Origin: Neurospora tetrasperma FGSC 2508
Taxonomy: Eukaryota > Ascomycota > Sordariomycetes > Sordariales > Sordariaceae
DNA: 64,000 nucleotides
Direction: 5' to 3'
NCBI RefSeq assembly: GCF_000213175.1
Contig: NW_009799101.1
Span: 3,807,645 to 3,871,644 of the forward strand
The notes beneath the pieces were generated by a model. The model did no database searches. It worked only from the letters and a program-made list of their open reading frames with translations, and had not been told where the DNA came from. Position numbers and translations under genes: made by a program. Shown here piece by piece: positions 22,420-34,420 of this stretch; position 1 is the stretch's first letter; every line of letters starts with the position of its first letter.

Positions 22420-23474
22420 CGTGATGTTGGGAGGCAATACTAACTACCCCGGCACTATGAGGCGCTGTGCAGCCGAGGTAGGAGACCGGACGTCCGAGAC
22501 CCAATGTGTCCGGACAGGAGCGCAAGACGTGTTGACAAATGCGGTTGCGGCGAGAGGAACGGGGAGAATAGTAGAATCTGCTTCGCTTAAGATGTATCGT
22601 AGTTGTACAATAGTGCCAGAATGCAGGACTGGGAAACAGAAAATGTACCAATTAGGAACATGTGTCCTGATATAAACGAAAAGGAGGAACTCCGCCGCGC
22701 AGTCACTGGTGCCGGTCAACGATAAGTGATTCACGCGGAACTTGTTGGGATTTCAAGAGATTATCCCCGAGGTCCACGTGGGATCGATTTGGAGGACAGG
22801 TATTTGAAGCGACAGGGACTGATAGCTTTGTAAGTTACAGAACCTCTGCTGCTAATCCTCCTGCCGTCCGGATCCAAGGGTATGTGAATAGTGACTGCGA
22901 TTTGCGAACAAGCAGAAAGTCAGCATCTGGAGTGCAACGCGCTCTGGAACCGGGGAAGCGACGATTGACGTCGATGGGCACCCCACTATCAGCGCCACCC
23001 CGAACCCGACTGAGGACGGAACGTTCATGGTGCCTGCCGGTGTCAAAAATTGCCCGAGCCAGCAACGACTGACAATCAAAAGGAAGTGCACGAGGTGGTC
23101 TGGGCGCAAGGCTGGGCCTGGACGGAGACGGGAAGCGCAAGGAAGCACCTCAACCCCACATGTGAGATCTGTACGTATCTCCCTTTTTGGGTTGCGCTTG
23201 GCGGCTCCCAGCGTCGGGCGCGCAGACGGGGTGCGGATTGCCAGCCGCTTGCCAGCCGGGATGAGCCGTGGCGGCTGTTAACCCTACTCGGCCAGCCACT
23301 CAGAAGCGGTAGAGGGCAGCCCACCAAGGAATTCGCAAAAAAAGTAGCTGTGCCGGTCGAATTTCCCCCCCATCTTTTTGAAAAGTCCGGTGAACACCGC
23401 GAGAAGGTATCCCACTCCATCCTCCTCAGCAGCACAATTGAAGCCCTCAGGACCTTCATAGCCAAATCGCAAAA
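22420..23474. promoter_or_regulatory. Divergent upstream region myotubularin / RPS3
   Basis: 1.05 kb between two divergent starts. It must carry the strong RPS3 promoter near its right end. Open frames on both strands here overlap each other heavily and have no motif. No gene seen. Confidence 0.5.
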
Positions 23475-24522
23475 ATGGCTGTTCCCGGCACCCAGATGTA
23501 AGCAACCAGAGCAAACCAAGAGCATGGAAGCCTCCTACATGTCTACTACACGTCTTCACGACTGTCTACACGTCGGTGCGATCTGCTGCTGCTGTGGGGG
23601 TGCAAATGCAAAACGAGGCGTTCAGTCACGAAGCCGGGGAGATATGCTGCCCGCTTGTTGCAGCAGATTCAGCCGACGGCGTGGGATTTAGAAAGTGGTG
23701 GCTTGGAAAATAACACAAGCGGCGTTGATGCTGACTGCTTCTCTTTCTGTCTACAGTTCCAAGCGCAGAAAGTTCGTCGCTGATGGCGTTTTCTACGCCG
23801 AGCTGAACGAGTTCTTCCAGCGCGAGCTCGCTGAGGAGGGCTACTCCGGTGTCGAGGTCCGCGTTACCCCGACCGTCACCGACATCATCATCCGCGCCAC
23901 CCACACCCAGGAGGTTCTCGGCGAGCAGGGCCGCCGCATCCGTGAGCTCACCTCGCTCATCCAGAAGCGCTTCAAGTTCCCCGAGAACTCTGTCTCCCTC
24001 TACGCCGCCAAGGTCCAGAACCGCGGTCTCTCCGCCGTCGCTCAGTGCGAGTCCCTCCGCTACAAGCTTCTCAACGGTCTTGCCGTCCGTCGTGCCTGCT
24101 ATGGTGTCCTCCGCTTCATCATGGAGTCCGGTGCCAAGGGTTGCGAGGTCGTCGTTTCCGGCAAGCTCCGCGCTGCTCGCGCCAAGTCCATGAAGTTCAC
24201 CGATGGCTTCATGATCCACTCCGGCCAGCCCGCTAAGGACTTCATCGACTCTGCCACTCGCCACGTTCTCCTTCGCCAGGGTGTCCTCGGTATCAAGGTT
24301 AAGATCATGCGCGGCTCTGACCCCGAGGGCAAGTCCGGCCCCCAGAAGTCTCTCCCTGACGCCGTCACCATCATCGAGCCCAAGGAGGAGCAGCCCGTTA
24401 CCCAGCCCATCAGCCAGGACTACGGCGCTAAGGCCGCTCAGGTCCAGGCTGCCGCTGAGGCTGCCCGCCAGGAGGAGCAGGCCGGTGAGGAGGAGGCCGC
24501 TGCCCCTGCCGCTGAGGAGTAG
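23475..24522 (+). CDS. rps3: 40S ribosomal protein S3 (uS3)
   Basis: Component of the small ribosomal subunit at the mRNA entry tunnel. Exon 1 (23475-23497) encodes MAVPGTQ plus two bases of Ile; exon 2 is 23757-24522; 262 residues in all. The junction gives [41 protein letters not shown], typical of fungal uS3. The KH domain ([28 protein letters not shown]) and the C-terminal [45 protein letters not shown] block are nearly invariant in eukaryotes. The tail is Ala/Glu-rich. Codon use is strongly C-ending, as expected for a highly expressed gene and unlike its neighbours. The single intron of 259 bp immediately after a tiny first exon is long for this window but normal for ribosomal-protein genes. 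Confidence 0.98.
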
Positions 24523-26326
24523 GATAACCTCAAGGTCGGGTCAAATGAGGTTTCGCCTTCGAACGAGGTGCCTGTGTCTTTCGACGAGCCTGAGGTTGCT
24601 CCTGTGGCGGAGTTCCATTTCGCCGAGGACGATACTACCATTCGCTGGTAAAGGACGCTGGGTTTGGGCGGGGTCTTTTTTCAATGTGCTTGCAAGCTCA
24701 AACAAACACTGGGTTGCGGAAATGGATGGGTTCACTTTGGCGTCAACTATGGTCATAGCACATTTGCATTAAGACTTGCGAAAAGGGGAAATGGCGGACG
24801 GATTGTTGCTTGGGATTATAATTGTTTTTTGTAACCCCTTTACAAAGCAGCAACGTCGGGATATTCCTGACTTCGCCAGGGAAATAAGATACCTGAACAA
24901 ACCCTCCTTCCTTGCCTTGTTTTGCGATTGCCAATTGTGCCATATCCTTTTGTGTGATGATGGAGACGATCAAGGGAATATAGGCACTGACCTAAGTGAC
25001 GCATGTGAAGAAGTACGTTTGTAGGTTTGTTGATATGATATCATGGCCTATCTCGGTGCATGGAATGTATACACGTAAACATCCGCCACTTTCAAGGGCA
25101 ACGCCCCACAAATACCCAACTGATCAAGATCTTCCATTTTCGATGGTTTCACACCGAACATTTGACGAATACAGGAGGAGTGATGAATGTTAACATACAT
25201 TTGGTGAGCTCTGTCCTTACTGACAGACTCCTGCTCAATCGTTCAAGACTTGACAAAGAGATACTTCGAGACAAGTAATCTGGATCTTGTTCTGGCACCA
25301 GTCCTGAGTATAGGAAGAGAGGAAAAGGATATGGGTGTTTGAGAGAAAGACCAATCAACTTGGGAGTACAATGGTGTACAGTGCCTAGGGGCAGTCAGGA
25401 GTCGAAAAGGTTGGGATCATGTGGTGGTGCCATGAAGGCGTAACACATCGTAAGGCACCCGCTCGTACTTGGAACCGATAAGAAACAAGGTAGAGATACT
25501 TTACACGTTGCACTTAACTCACGGAGAAGAAGAAGAAGAAGAGTCAGGACACGCATAACACTTTTCTTGTTGTTTTGGTTTCTCAATCATCCATCCGTCT
25601 TGGTCCCCATATATAGATGATTCCCTTGTGACTTCCCTCCTCCTCCTCACTTCCATATGTTGTCTATATCTCCGGTCTTTGCTCTGTTTAATCTGGAAGG
25701 TGTTGTGTGTATAGATCGACAATCAATTCGCTCCAATCGTTACAGATTTTGGGTGCCTCGGGTTCTTCTTCACTTATACGCCCCTCTTTATACCTCTTCG
25801 TTTACCCTGAAGACTTTCATGGTATACACTCAGATAAATCTTCAATTATCCCTTCAGAAGAGGGAACTCTCCTTGAAGCAGACCTCGAGACTGCGGTCTC
25901 AGATTAGGCAAGTTCGGTTGAACTTGGTGGTGGGGCCCATACACCGATTCTCATCGTTTTTTTTTTGTTTCTCGCGCTCGACATCGTGGTAGAGTGGAAC
26001 GTGAACTTCCCGTCCGTTGCACTAAAGGCTAGGCGTGCATCTGTGGAAGTAGATAGCGTAGGTAGAATGGTTTGGTACATGAGGATCTGGACTGCGCCTT
26101 GAGCCCATGCCTTGCTTGCCCGCCGCTCTCTTTGTAGACCGGCAAACGTTGGACAGAGAAATGCAACAAGCGACATGCCCCTCTTTAGGTCCCCAAATAG
26201 CCTAGTCGGTCTATTGTACGTAAGAAGAAGAATATGCGAAGTAAAACAGGAGAGAGAAGAAAACAAGGAAAAAGGAAAGGGTGTAAAAAGACCTTTTCTC
26301 GGCTTTGTGTTATCGGGGTATCGTAT
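24523..26326. other. Convergent 3' region, no gene seen
   Basis: 1.8 kb between RPS3 (plus) and the NIPA-type transporter (minus). Expected 3' UTRs at each end. Short open frames have no motif. A GAAGAAGAAGAAGAAG-like stretch near 25526-25541 and a short T run near 25959-25968 are the only simple sequence. Confidence 0.5.
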
Positions 26327-28024
26327 TCATCTCTCTCCAGACTTTTTCCTGTTTTGCATCTCTATTGAATCGCCGACCGCGTGTTTTTTCCCGTTAGGGG
26401 CGAGACGTCCCCCTTGTGTTGTTGATGTCGTCGTTGTGTTTCCATTGACTGGGCCTCCGTTGCTGTGTCTGAAGCTGCCGATCATGGGCGAGCGGGGGTC
26501 GTCATCCTCCTCCTCTGAATCCTCGGCAAGATCGGCCAGCCCCAGCGCCTCTTCTTCGTCGTAAGCCCTCATAAGACTGTCGCGGTCGCGGTTGCTGCCT
26601 GTGCTCATACGTCCCAGTGAGCGCCGTCTCTCCATACTCATGCGGGTTTGCAGACCTGAGATCATGTCGGTACCAGTGGCATCGCCGCGGCTCCGTCGTG
26701 CGAGGTGCTTGGTGCCATCCGGATCGCCGCGGCTTAGGTTGAGCAGGTAGACTCCGGTAAAAGTGACCAGGAAACCACAAAGAAGCGAGAGGGTGGCGAC
26801 AGGCTCGGTAGTGTTGAAGCCCTTGAAGAGGATGAACGAGGCGCAAAGGGTAGCGGTGGTGAATGTGACGTAGTACAAAGGGTTGACACTACAGATGTAT
26901 GTTAGCTGAATCCCCAGTGGTTTACCAGATCTTGGACCTTCAACACATACATGTTGGTAGGGAATTGGCTGAGTGCTTTGTTGAAGTAGTTCATCTGCGT
27001 CAGAATGCAGACGGCGGTGATGATCATGAAGACATAGGTCGACGGATGGGTGAATTGGTTGTTGCCCGCGAATGTCAACTTCAGCGCAATGCCAAAGGCC
27101 TTGACAGCCATGACCGATATCGAACCCACGGTGGAGCAAATACTAAGATAGACGAGGGGGTTTTTCTTGCCGTAGACCGGAGCGACCCTGTAGATCATGA
27201 ACCCGGCAAAGCCACATACCAGAGCCGAGTAAAGGAGAAACCCTGGTAAATTCAGTTAGCCTAGGCACTGTGAAGCGAATCCGAGATCAGGAGCCAAGAC
27301 ATACCCGGCTGGATCGCATAGTTGAGAATTTGGTCGATCGTCTGGATATCCTCGTCAGGGGGAGCATGGAGGACAATGATGACAGCACCGATGAGACAGA
27401 TGGCGCTTCCCAACTTGCCCAAGGTTCCAAGCTCTTCGTTGAGGAAGTACGATCCCAGTACAGCTCCTATTAGCACCGCCAGCGCACCTAGTGGAGTGAC
27501 CAGAATGGCTGGAGCAAATGCGTATGCCGCAAAGTTGCAAATCTCGCCAGCAACCACTATAGGGGGGAAAAAATGTCAGCCCTTTTGGTGTCTCTAACAA
27601 AACAGCGATTTTTGGTTGTGGGTATTCCATACTGCATCCAATTCCCGCCCACCACATGGGATTCTTGAGGTATACGTAGCCATCTCCTTCGAAGCCGTGT
27701 CTCTCTTCTGCTTGATTCAATCCCTACAAGAAGCTGGTGTTAGCTCCAGCATGTTCTCTCGCTATGCATCTGGTAACCGCAGCCGAGGCAAGTTTAAGTG
27801 TGGCCGGAGCGGACGAGATGCTGGTACGGTACCTTCTTTGTGATCACGAAACTCGTGCCTGCGTGGTGGAGTATGTTAGAGGCCATTGTCCCTGAACGTT
27901 ATCTGGGGAATATGCAAGCATACCAATTGCTAAACTCGATGTCATGGCTAGCGCCAGACCGATATACCTGTCCACATATCCATCAGTATGAATGATCTCC
28001 TCTTGACCGGAACCCAGGTCCTGG
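26327..28024 (-). CDS. NIPA-type (DUF803) magnesium transporter, 5' end unresolved
   Basis: Multi-pass membrane protein of the NIPA family, which carries Mg2+ in animals. Supported exons, minus strand: 27924 to about 28024, 27833-27858, 27633-27723, 27305-27556, 26951-27242 and 26327-26889. Splicing gives YIGLALAMTSSLAIGTSFVITKKGLNQAEE, then [90 protein letters not shown] and NPLYYVTFTTATLCASFILFKGF: about nine hydrophobic spans in the family order. The cytosolic tail (about 130 residues) is Arg/Ser- and Asp/Glu-rich. The frame into the first span is open upstream through EEIIHTDGYVDR to a plausible TTACAG acceptor at 28025-28030, but I could not find the exon carrying the start codon. The intermediate 26-nt exon 27833-27858 is required to keep frame. 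Confidence 0.85.
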
Positions 28025-31000
28025 CTGTAATGGGGAGGCTGTTGCTCTGGCCTACTTTTCTTCCAACATCCACGACATCTTGAATCAAACGAGTGTAACG
28101 ACAGCTAAGAATTGCGCTGCACAGTAGTTCGTAAGGTAGCCGTGGTGGCTGTTGGTCTCTCCCAAGTTCGAATGGAGAGCAAAATCGAGACTCGCGCCGG
28201 GCGAGGTTTACGAAGAGAAAGGAATTCCGAGGCTTAGTTGGTCGTCGTGAGGTTCGGATGCATCCGCTACGCGCCCGGAAGCGAACGGCAGACAATGGTA
28301 ACGGATGGGGGCAATCGGTACGTGTAAAGAGCGACGACGGCGAGAGTTGTCAAGCTGTGTGTGTCTGTTTTGCAGGCCCTCCCTAAGGTCAGGTCAGGGT
28401 GGTTTCGCTCGTTCGAGATCGGTTGTGTAAGGCAAGGTGTCGTCGTGCGTCTTGGAGTTTTGGACGTTGGTGGTGGCGGTGGTGGTGCCTCCTCAGTGGT
28501 GCCCTGAGGCAAGGTTGCTGTTGGGGAATCTCTGGTTCTTCGAACGGTGTTTTAGCGCGCAGGGTACGTGGGCGGCCCAGGTATAAAGGCAAGTGAAGGT
28601 CGTAGCGTTTGATGAATTGTGCTAGGAAAATCCGTAGCACTGTCCAGTGTCACGGCAGCGGGCCAGGTGGTTTCAATTCGAGGGGCACCTGTTTCTGTTG
28701 CTGCAATCTGTGTGTGTTCCTGGGGGTTGTGGTCGCTGTCGATGGGTGCGTCGGCGCTGTGGTGAGGCCAAGTGCAGTCAGTGTCTGGGTGTCGAGCCAG
28801 TGGGGGAGGGAGAAACCATGGAGCCAAAACGTTTCAAGAATCACAAGAGGCGTGGATTCGGCACCCCTGTCGGAGATGTGGTCGAACCCCTGGATATAAG
28901 TATGGCAACCTGGTCACTCTCAAGACTGGGAGGGCGCCCGTACCTGTTAGTCAGCCACTCAAAACCCCATCCCAAAGCGCCCGAGCTGGGCCAGGACCAC
29001 TTGCTTCCTTGCATATCTACTGCGTATAAGTATGTACGTACGTGCTTAAGATGTGAAATGTCTGGGTGTCCAGGGCATGCTGTCCGAGCACGCTACTTGA
29101 AAACAAGTTAATGTTTGCCGACGAACGCGTGTGTACAGTCAGGTAAAAAGTATTGGCGATGGCTGTATCAAACGAACACGCCGGTCAGCCTCGGCCATCA
29201 CAGTCACTTGGGATTTTCCATGCGCAGCGCGACCTGCAGTTCGAATGTAGAAGGATATTTTTCGTAGCCTCGTCCGTGCTGACCGTCCGGCGCCTTCCTT
29301 TATTTGTCCTCCAGCAGGTGGACCCTATTCTGGTAGGTACTCGACTCAAGGGATGGAAGTTGAACTGCGTTGGTGTTAAGCTCGGGATCATTCCTTCCCT
29401 TGTTCCTCGACATCAGTCAGGGTGGATTCGCTGCGAGTGTGTCTGACCTTCCATTGATCTTTCCAAATTTGGTTGTCGTAGGCCCGAAAGGGTCACTGCC
29501 CCGCACTTTTATTTTAGTCTTGGTGACTTCATTCCCTGTGCCTGGCATACCTCTAGGTATAGTTGAGAGTCTAAACATGCTGATGTGTGTGTAGGAGGAG
29601 ATAGGGGCACTTTTTTTAAATTCTATCTCCGATGCTTCAAAACCCCTGTGGTATGGTACCTACGCACTGAGATGCCGATGATGTACTTCTCCAGTAAACG
29701 TTCTGGACGTTCCATCCGCATACCTACCTACGAAAGAAACAAAATCCAGATGACCTGAGCTTTATAAGCGGCCCAAGTTGAAACGTGACTCTGGAAGCGC
29801 CGGAACATGTGCATTCATCGAAACACACTCTTCCTCCGCTGTCCTCCGTCCCGCGTCTCCATTGTTATCCACTTCTCTCGAAAACCCACGCCGACGGGGT
29901 CCGACGCAGGCCGCGGGAAGCCTCCATCGATCACATCACCGTGCGTGTCACAGCAATTACCTGCAGTTGAACAAAATAGCTAGTCGCATAACCTACACAT
30001 AGTCGGTAACTGATCGCCATAACAGAAGCAATGGGTTCACACTAGTGTGAAGTCAAACCTAGATCCGTTACGGGGAGAAGCGATTTGATAAGATTCCGTC
30101 CCGTCCTCCTCCCGGTCTCCTGGAAAGGGGTTTCTTAATCAATCACTGATGTCAATATGCGAAGAAAGGGTAATTTTGTTCCTGGTATTGGCTGTCATCA
30201 ACTGCTACGTGGTAACCTGGCAAAGCATGCAAGACGCATCTTCGAAGGCTTATGTTGTCAGGAAATGCAAAATAATTTACAATTGAGGTCCGGCTGTGGC
30301 GAAGCAAAACATTACGAATGCTGTGGAGTCTCTCACTGAGAGCTGCGTGTGTTTGAAGCCTCCTACTTCCGCCACAACGTGGCCAGATCGACAGTCACGG
30401 CCTTGCATCCAAGTTCATCTAGCATTTTGGTTTTGGTGACTCTCTGCCATCGGGGATATTAGAAGACTCAATGTTCATCCACATCCCCATCTAAACTGAT
30501 AACTGACCCCCAACTTCAGGCAAGTATCCGATTTTCCTTACGTGGTCCGCCTTCGCTATCTTTTCTCAACGCCTATTTTGGTTTTGCAGAACCCGTATCC
30601 ACCCATCCCAAACCGAATGCGCCACCCCAAACAGAAAAGCTCTACATACCTCGTTAAAAACCCCGCTCCAACCACATGTTGCATAGTCTCGACTGCTATG
30701 ACCACATGTTACCCGGATATATCCACCAAATTCAAATGCACCTCTGAAGCCTTGAGGGCTCCTAAAGATAGTCTAGCCGTGTCCCACCGCCGTTCTACCA
30801 AACGCCAACAAAGACTATAGTACAGGCCGAAGTATACACCATAAAATATGCTAAATGACCTCAGGGAGAGAAGTCCCAAGTATGCAGTTTAAGATTGCAA
30901 AGATAACCAGCAATCCCTGAGGTACCCCATGTATTTTGGTTTGTTCAACAAAATTGCGCTTCTTCGGGCGACATGTCCCCCAGGCCGTCCCAGAATTTTC

Positions 31001-31381
31001 GATTGTTAATGCCCGCTGTATGCAGGCTGAAGGTGGGCTGCGCTCTCGAGATCGTTGTCGCGAATCCTGGTGTTAAGTGTTGTCGATCGGGTGAAGAGTA
31101 ATGAAGTAGATGGGGACACGACTTGTCCCATCGAGTACGGCCGATCCGTTGCAACTTACCTTACCATTCTTGAAGCTCAAAGCTTCTCTCAGCGCACATT
31201 CATGGTCGGTTCTTCGAACAGGAACAACCAAGAACATCAAAAGCAACTCACAAAATACAAGGCTGATCCACAGCGGTTAGAGGGGAAGGGGAGGAGAAGG
31301 GGAAAATGGGGCTGGGAAGATTGAAAGGAGGGGCATGGAGGTGTTGGGATGATGCTATATTCAAGGCCAGAGTTTGGCCGA
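28025..31381. other. Intergenic, gene-poor
   Basis: 3.4 kb between the transporter and the acidic-protein gene, both minus strand. The left few hundred bases should hold the transporter's missing first exon, promoter and 5' UTR, and the right end the 3' UTR of the acidic-protein gene. Small open frames are present on both strands but none has a motif or consistent splicing. A few TACCTACCTACG/CTAGGTA words occur (29552-29560, 29660-29668, 29720-29732). Confidence 0.5.
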
Positions 31382-34300
31382 TCAGGTCCGACGACGCTTG
31401 ACATCTATAGTCCTGATTAGCAAGATGTTTTCCCGTATGGATTATTCGTTGAACTTACCGGCCTCTTCGGCTTCCTCATCCAGGTCATCAGTCCGACTTC
31501 TCTTTGCTGTGAGAGGCGGTTGGTCTTGAGAAGTTGTAGTCTGCTGTGTAAAATCATTGTTGTCCTCCTCTCCATCGTCTCCCCATCCGATTTCGTCGTC
31601 ATCTTGAGTGTTGCTGAACTCATGGATTTGACCTTCTGTTTCGAACGATGCATCCTGTTCCTCGTTCTCGTCGTAGTCAATCTCGTCGCCGCTCATGGTA
31701 TTGGTTGTGCTCGTGCGGTTGGCCGATTCTTCGGCTGTAAAATCCTGAGCACCTTCTTCGGTCTGGTCCTTGGGGTCGGCGGTGTTGACTGGGAGATGCG
31801 ATGTCTCATGGGTGTACTCGATATCGATCGCGTTTTCTACCTCAGTATAGTCGTCCACGTTAGGGCCGTCGTCAGTGTACTGCTCCTGCATGGCGGTGGA
31901 GTCGGAATTGCGCGAAGTACTAATTTCGTTGTTTCCTTGATAGGGCATGTCAGCAACATCGTAGGCAGAGAAGGTGACGCTTAAATCGAAGTCTTTGTGA
32001 GAATGAAAACGACTGCCACTGCTTCGATGGGGTGCAGAGAAGTTGACGGGGCTGCTGGATCTCTTGATGCAAGGTGAGTCGGAGCGGAAAGGAGATAGCG
32101 TTGCAAGACCGCGGTGCTGATTGGGTCGCAGTTCAACTGCAAGTTGGCTTCCGCCGGATACGTTGTTCGAGGGCCTGCTATGGAGTGGCGGCATTGTCCC
32201 ATCCATTTGTTCGGACCTCATTTTCTTTACCCCGAAGACTAGGTCGGAGAACACGGACTTCCGTTTAAGACCAGGCATGGCATAGTTTGGGCCTTCGTCA
32301 TCCGTGTAGTCAATGAGATCGTCATCCTTGGCTTCGCTTGTGTGCAAAACGACCATGTGGCCGTGTGTGCTGGGGTTGTGTGTGGTTGAGGAAAAAAGAA
32401 AAGGGTATTTACCAGTTCGATTGTCGTCACGGCCGAGCACTGCGTTACCTTCAGTAGACCCCTCCATGATATCGAGGGAGAAGTTGCCGTCATCCAACGT
32501 CTGTCTGAGTGTCAAGTCATCACCAAGCTCCTCCACACCCGCTGTACGATCAATGTCATGATCGTCTTGCTCCTCAGCCTCGGCCTCTTCATGATGCTCG
32601 ATGTACTCGTCCTCATCATAAACCTCCTCCTCTTTCTCCTCGTTGATCATTTCGGTATGATCGCCGTTTTCCGGCTGAGGTTCGTCCGTGGCAGACTTCG
32701 TTTCAGGAACAAGCTCCAAATCACTGCTCGTTTCCTCAAGGCTGGGCTGAAATTCTCCCCGATCACCGTCCATCTCATGCTTGACATCAACGATGCCTGC
32801 CGGGCCATGAGAGGATTCACTGGCATCAAAGTGACTTGACCCGTTCATCTCTGCAGATGGCTCTGCTTGGGCAGCTTGATCGATGTTGTCTGCTAGCGAG
32901 AATTGCTCAGTATGACACTCATTCTCAAGAACATCCTCGGTGACCTGACGTTCCGTGTGTTGCTCTGATGCTTCCTTCTGGATGTCTCCAGCTGAGACGG
33001 TAACATCCCTAACCTCGGCTACATTCACGCTGACTTCGACGTCTTCAGTAACCTCGACATCCTCTGCAACTTCGATATTCTCGGTGAGCTCAATGACCTC
33101 TGGCTCTTCGTCATCTTCTTTCTCTTCTTGGTCTTGATCTTGCTGGCCTTCCTCGTCTTGATGCTCTTGGTCATCAAATTCAGCATTCTGGACATCCTCA
33201 TGATTTTTATCATTTTCGAGGCCTTCGTTGTCATTGTCATCATGGTCTTCAATGTCCTGATCGTCGTCCAGATATTCATCCTCCCCGGAGGCATCTGAGT
33301 AATCGGGAGAGTAGTCTGCTCCACTCCAGATGCCTGCCTCCTCGAGCAAGTCCAGGAACCGGCCCTCGGGGTCCGGACGGACCAAAAGATTGAGCGTTAG
33401 GGATGTCTCTGTGACGATTCCTTTAGCTAGAAGGACATTGTAGCAGTAAATAATCTGATGAAAGCTGCGCTGCAAAAAGTCCTTGCTGGACCTTTCGCCA
33501 AAGTTCAAATCAAGTGAGTCAATAACGATGACCAGTTCTTCTCCGGGTGTTAATTCCGAGGCAATGACAGAGCGGATAGATGCAAGTAATTCCGACAACG
33601 GCGCGGTTGCGATCTCAGTATCGGTAAGGAAGTAGGTCTCAGGATCCATGTCCGAGTTCCCAAAGAGGGCATAACTGCCACCATCATACTGGACTGTGAT
33701 ATCTGTGATGCTGAATGCAGCATCATCAACAACGGGCTCGTCATGGTCAATCTGGCTTTCCTCGAGCTGGCAATCCTCGCTCACGGCCTCGCCCGCTTGT
33801 TCAGCTCCCGAGACAGCTGTATCCAGAGGGTTGGTAGCTGCAACACCACCGACGTCCAGACCGACATCGGTCTCGGCAACTTGTTCAGTAGCCTCCTGAT
33901 CAACAAGGTTCTTTGTCTCGGCCACACGCCCGATCGGCTGCTCTTCCGCATCGTCGCCCATTTTGGACTCAGCAAGATCAATCGGGACGTCCTGGGCTTC
34001 CTGTTCCAATTCACGTAGATCTGGATTCTCGTCATTTGCAGACGGCGCTTTTGATGTAGTGTTATCTTCGGGCTCGTGTTCAGTAACAGCCTCTTCTGCA
34101 ACGCCCTCCTCCTCTTCATAACCTATCTCGTCATTATATGCCATGGAGACATCCTGAGCATCTTGCTCGACGCCACCTGCCGCCTCTGCTTGCTCATCAT
34201 TGGTATTATGTTGAGCCTCGAGGTTATCGACAGCGACTTCAACATCGGCTGTGGCGGGTTGGGCATCAAGATCGATCGTCTGGTACTCATCTTCCTTGTC

Positions 34301-34420
34301 ATGTAGGTCGTCGAGTTCTAAGACAAGCTCGTCGGCTTGCATGCCGGCTTCTAGCATCAAGTCATCGTCAAATACCGCCTTCCCCGCCTCGGCACGAACG
34401 TCGAAGCTAACTTGCTCCAT
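31382..34420 (-). CDS. Very acidic conserved protein of unknown function, basic C-terminal tail
   Basis: Exons 31459-34420 and 31382-31404 encode 994 residues, extremely rich in Asp and Glu. The final 54-nt intron has a GTAAGT donor, a TGCTAATC branch region and a TATAG acceptor; it adds only DVKRRRT and a stop, creating a basic tail after the acidic EEAEEA. A more ordered segment lies near residues 220-370 (SITDITVQYDGGSYALFGNSD, EELVIVIDSLDLNFGERSSKDFLQRSFHQIIYCYNVLLAKG) with alternating hydrophobic residues; the rest looks disordered. Short blocks recur: DLIDYTDDE and DEIDYDENEE. I place the start at MEQVSFDVRAEAG (34420); an upstream in-frame Met at 34567 is less likely. A GTAAATACCC with a following pyrimidine run near 32400 could be an intron or a retained intron. 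No named family recognised; the charge pattern and KRRR tail suggest a nuclear or chromatin/RNP-associated protein, which is inference. Confidence 0.78.
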
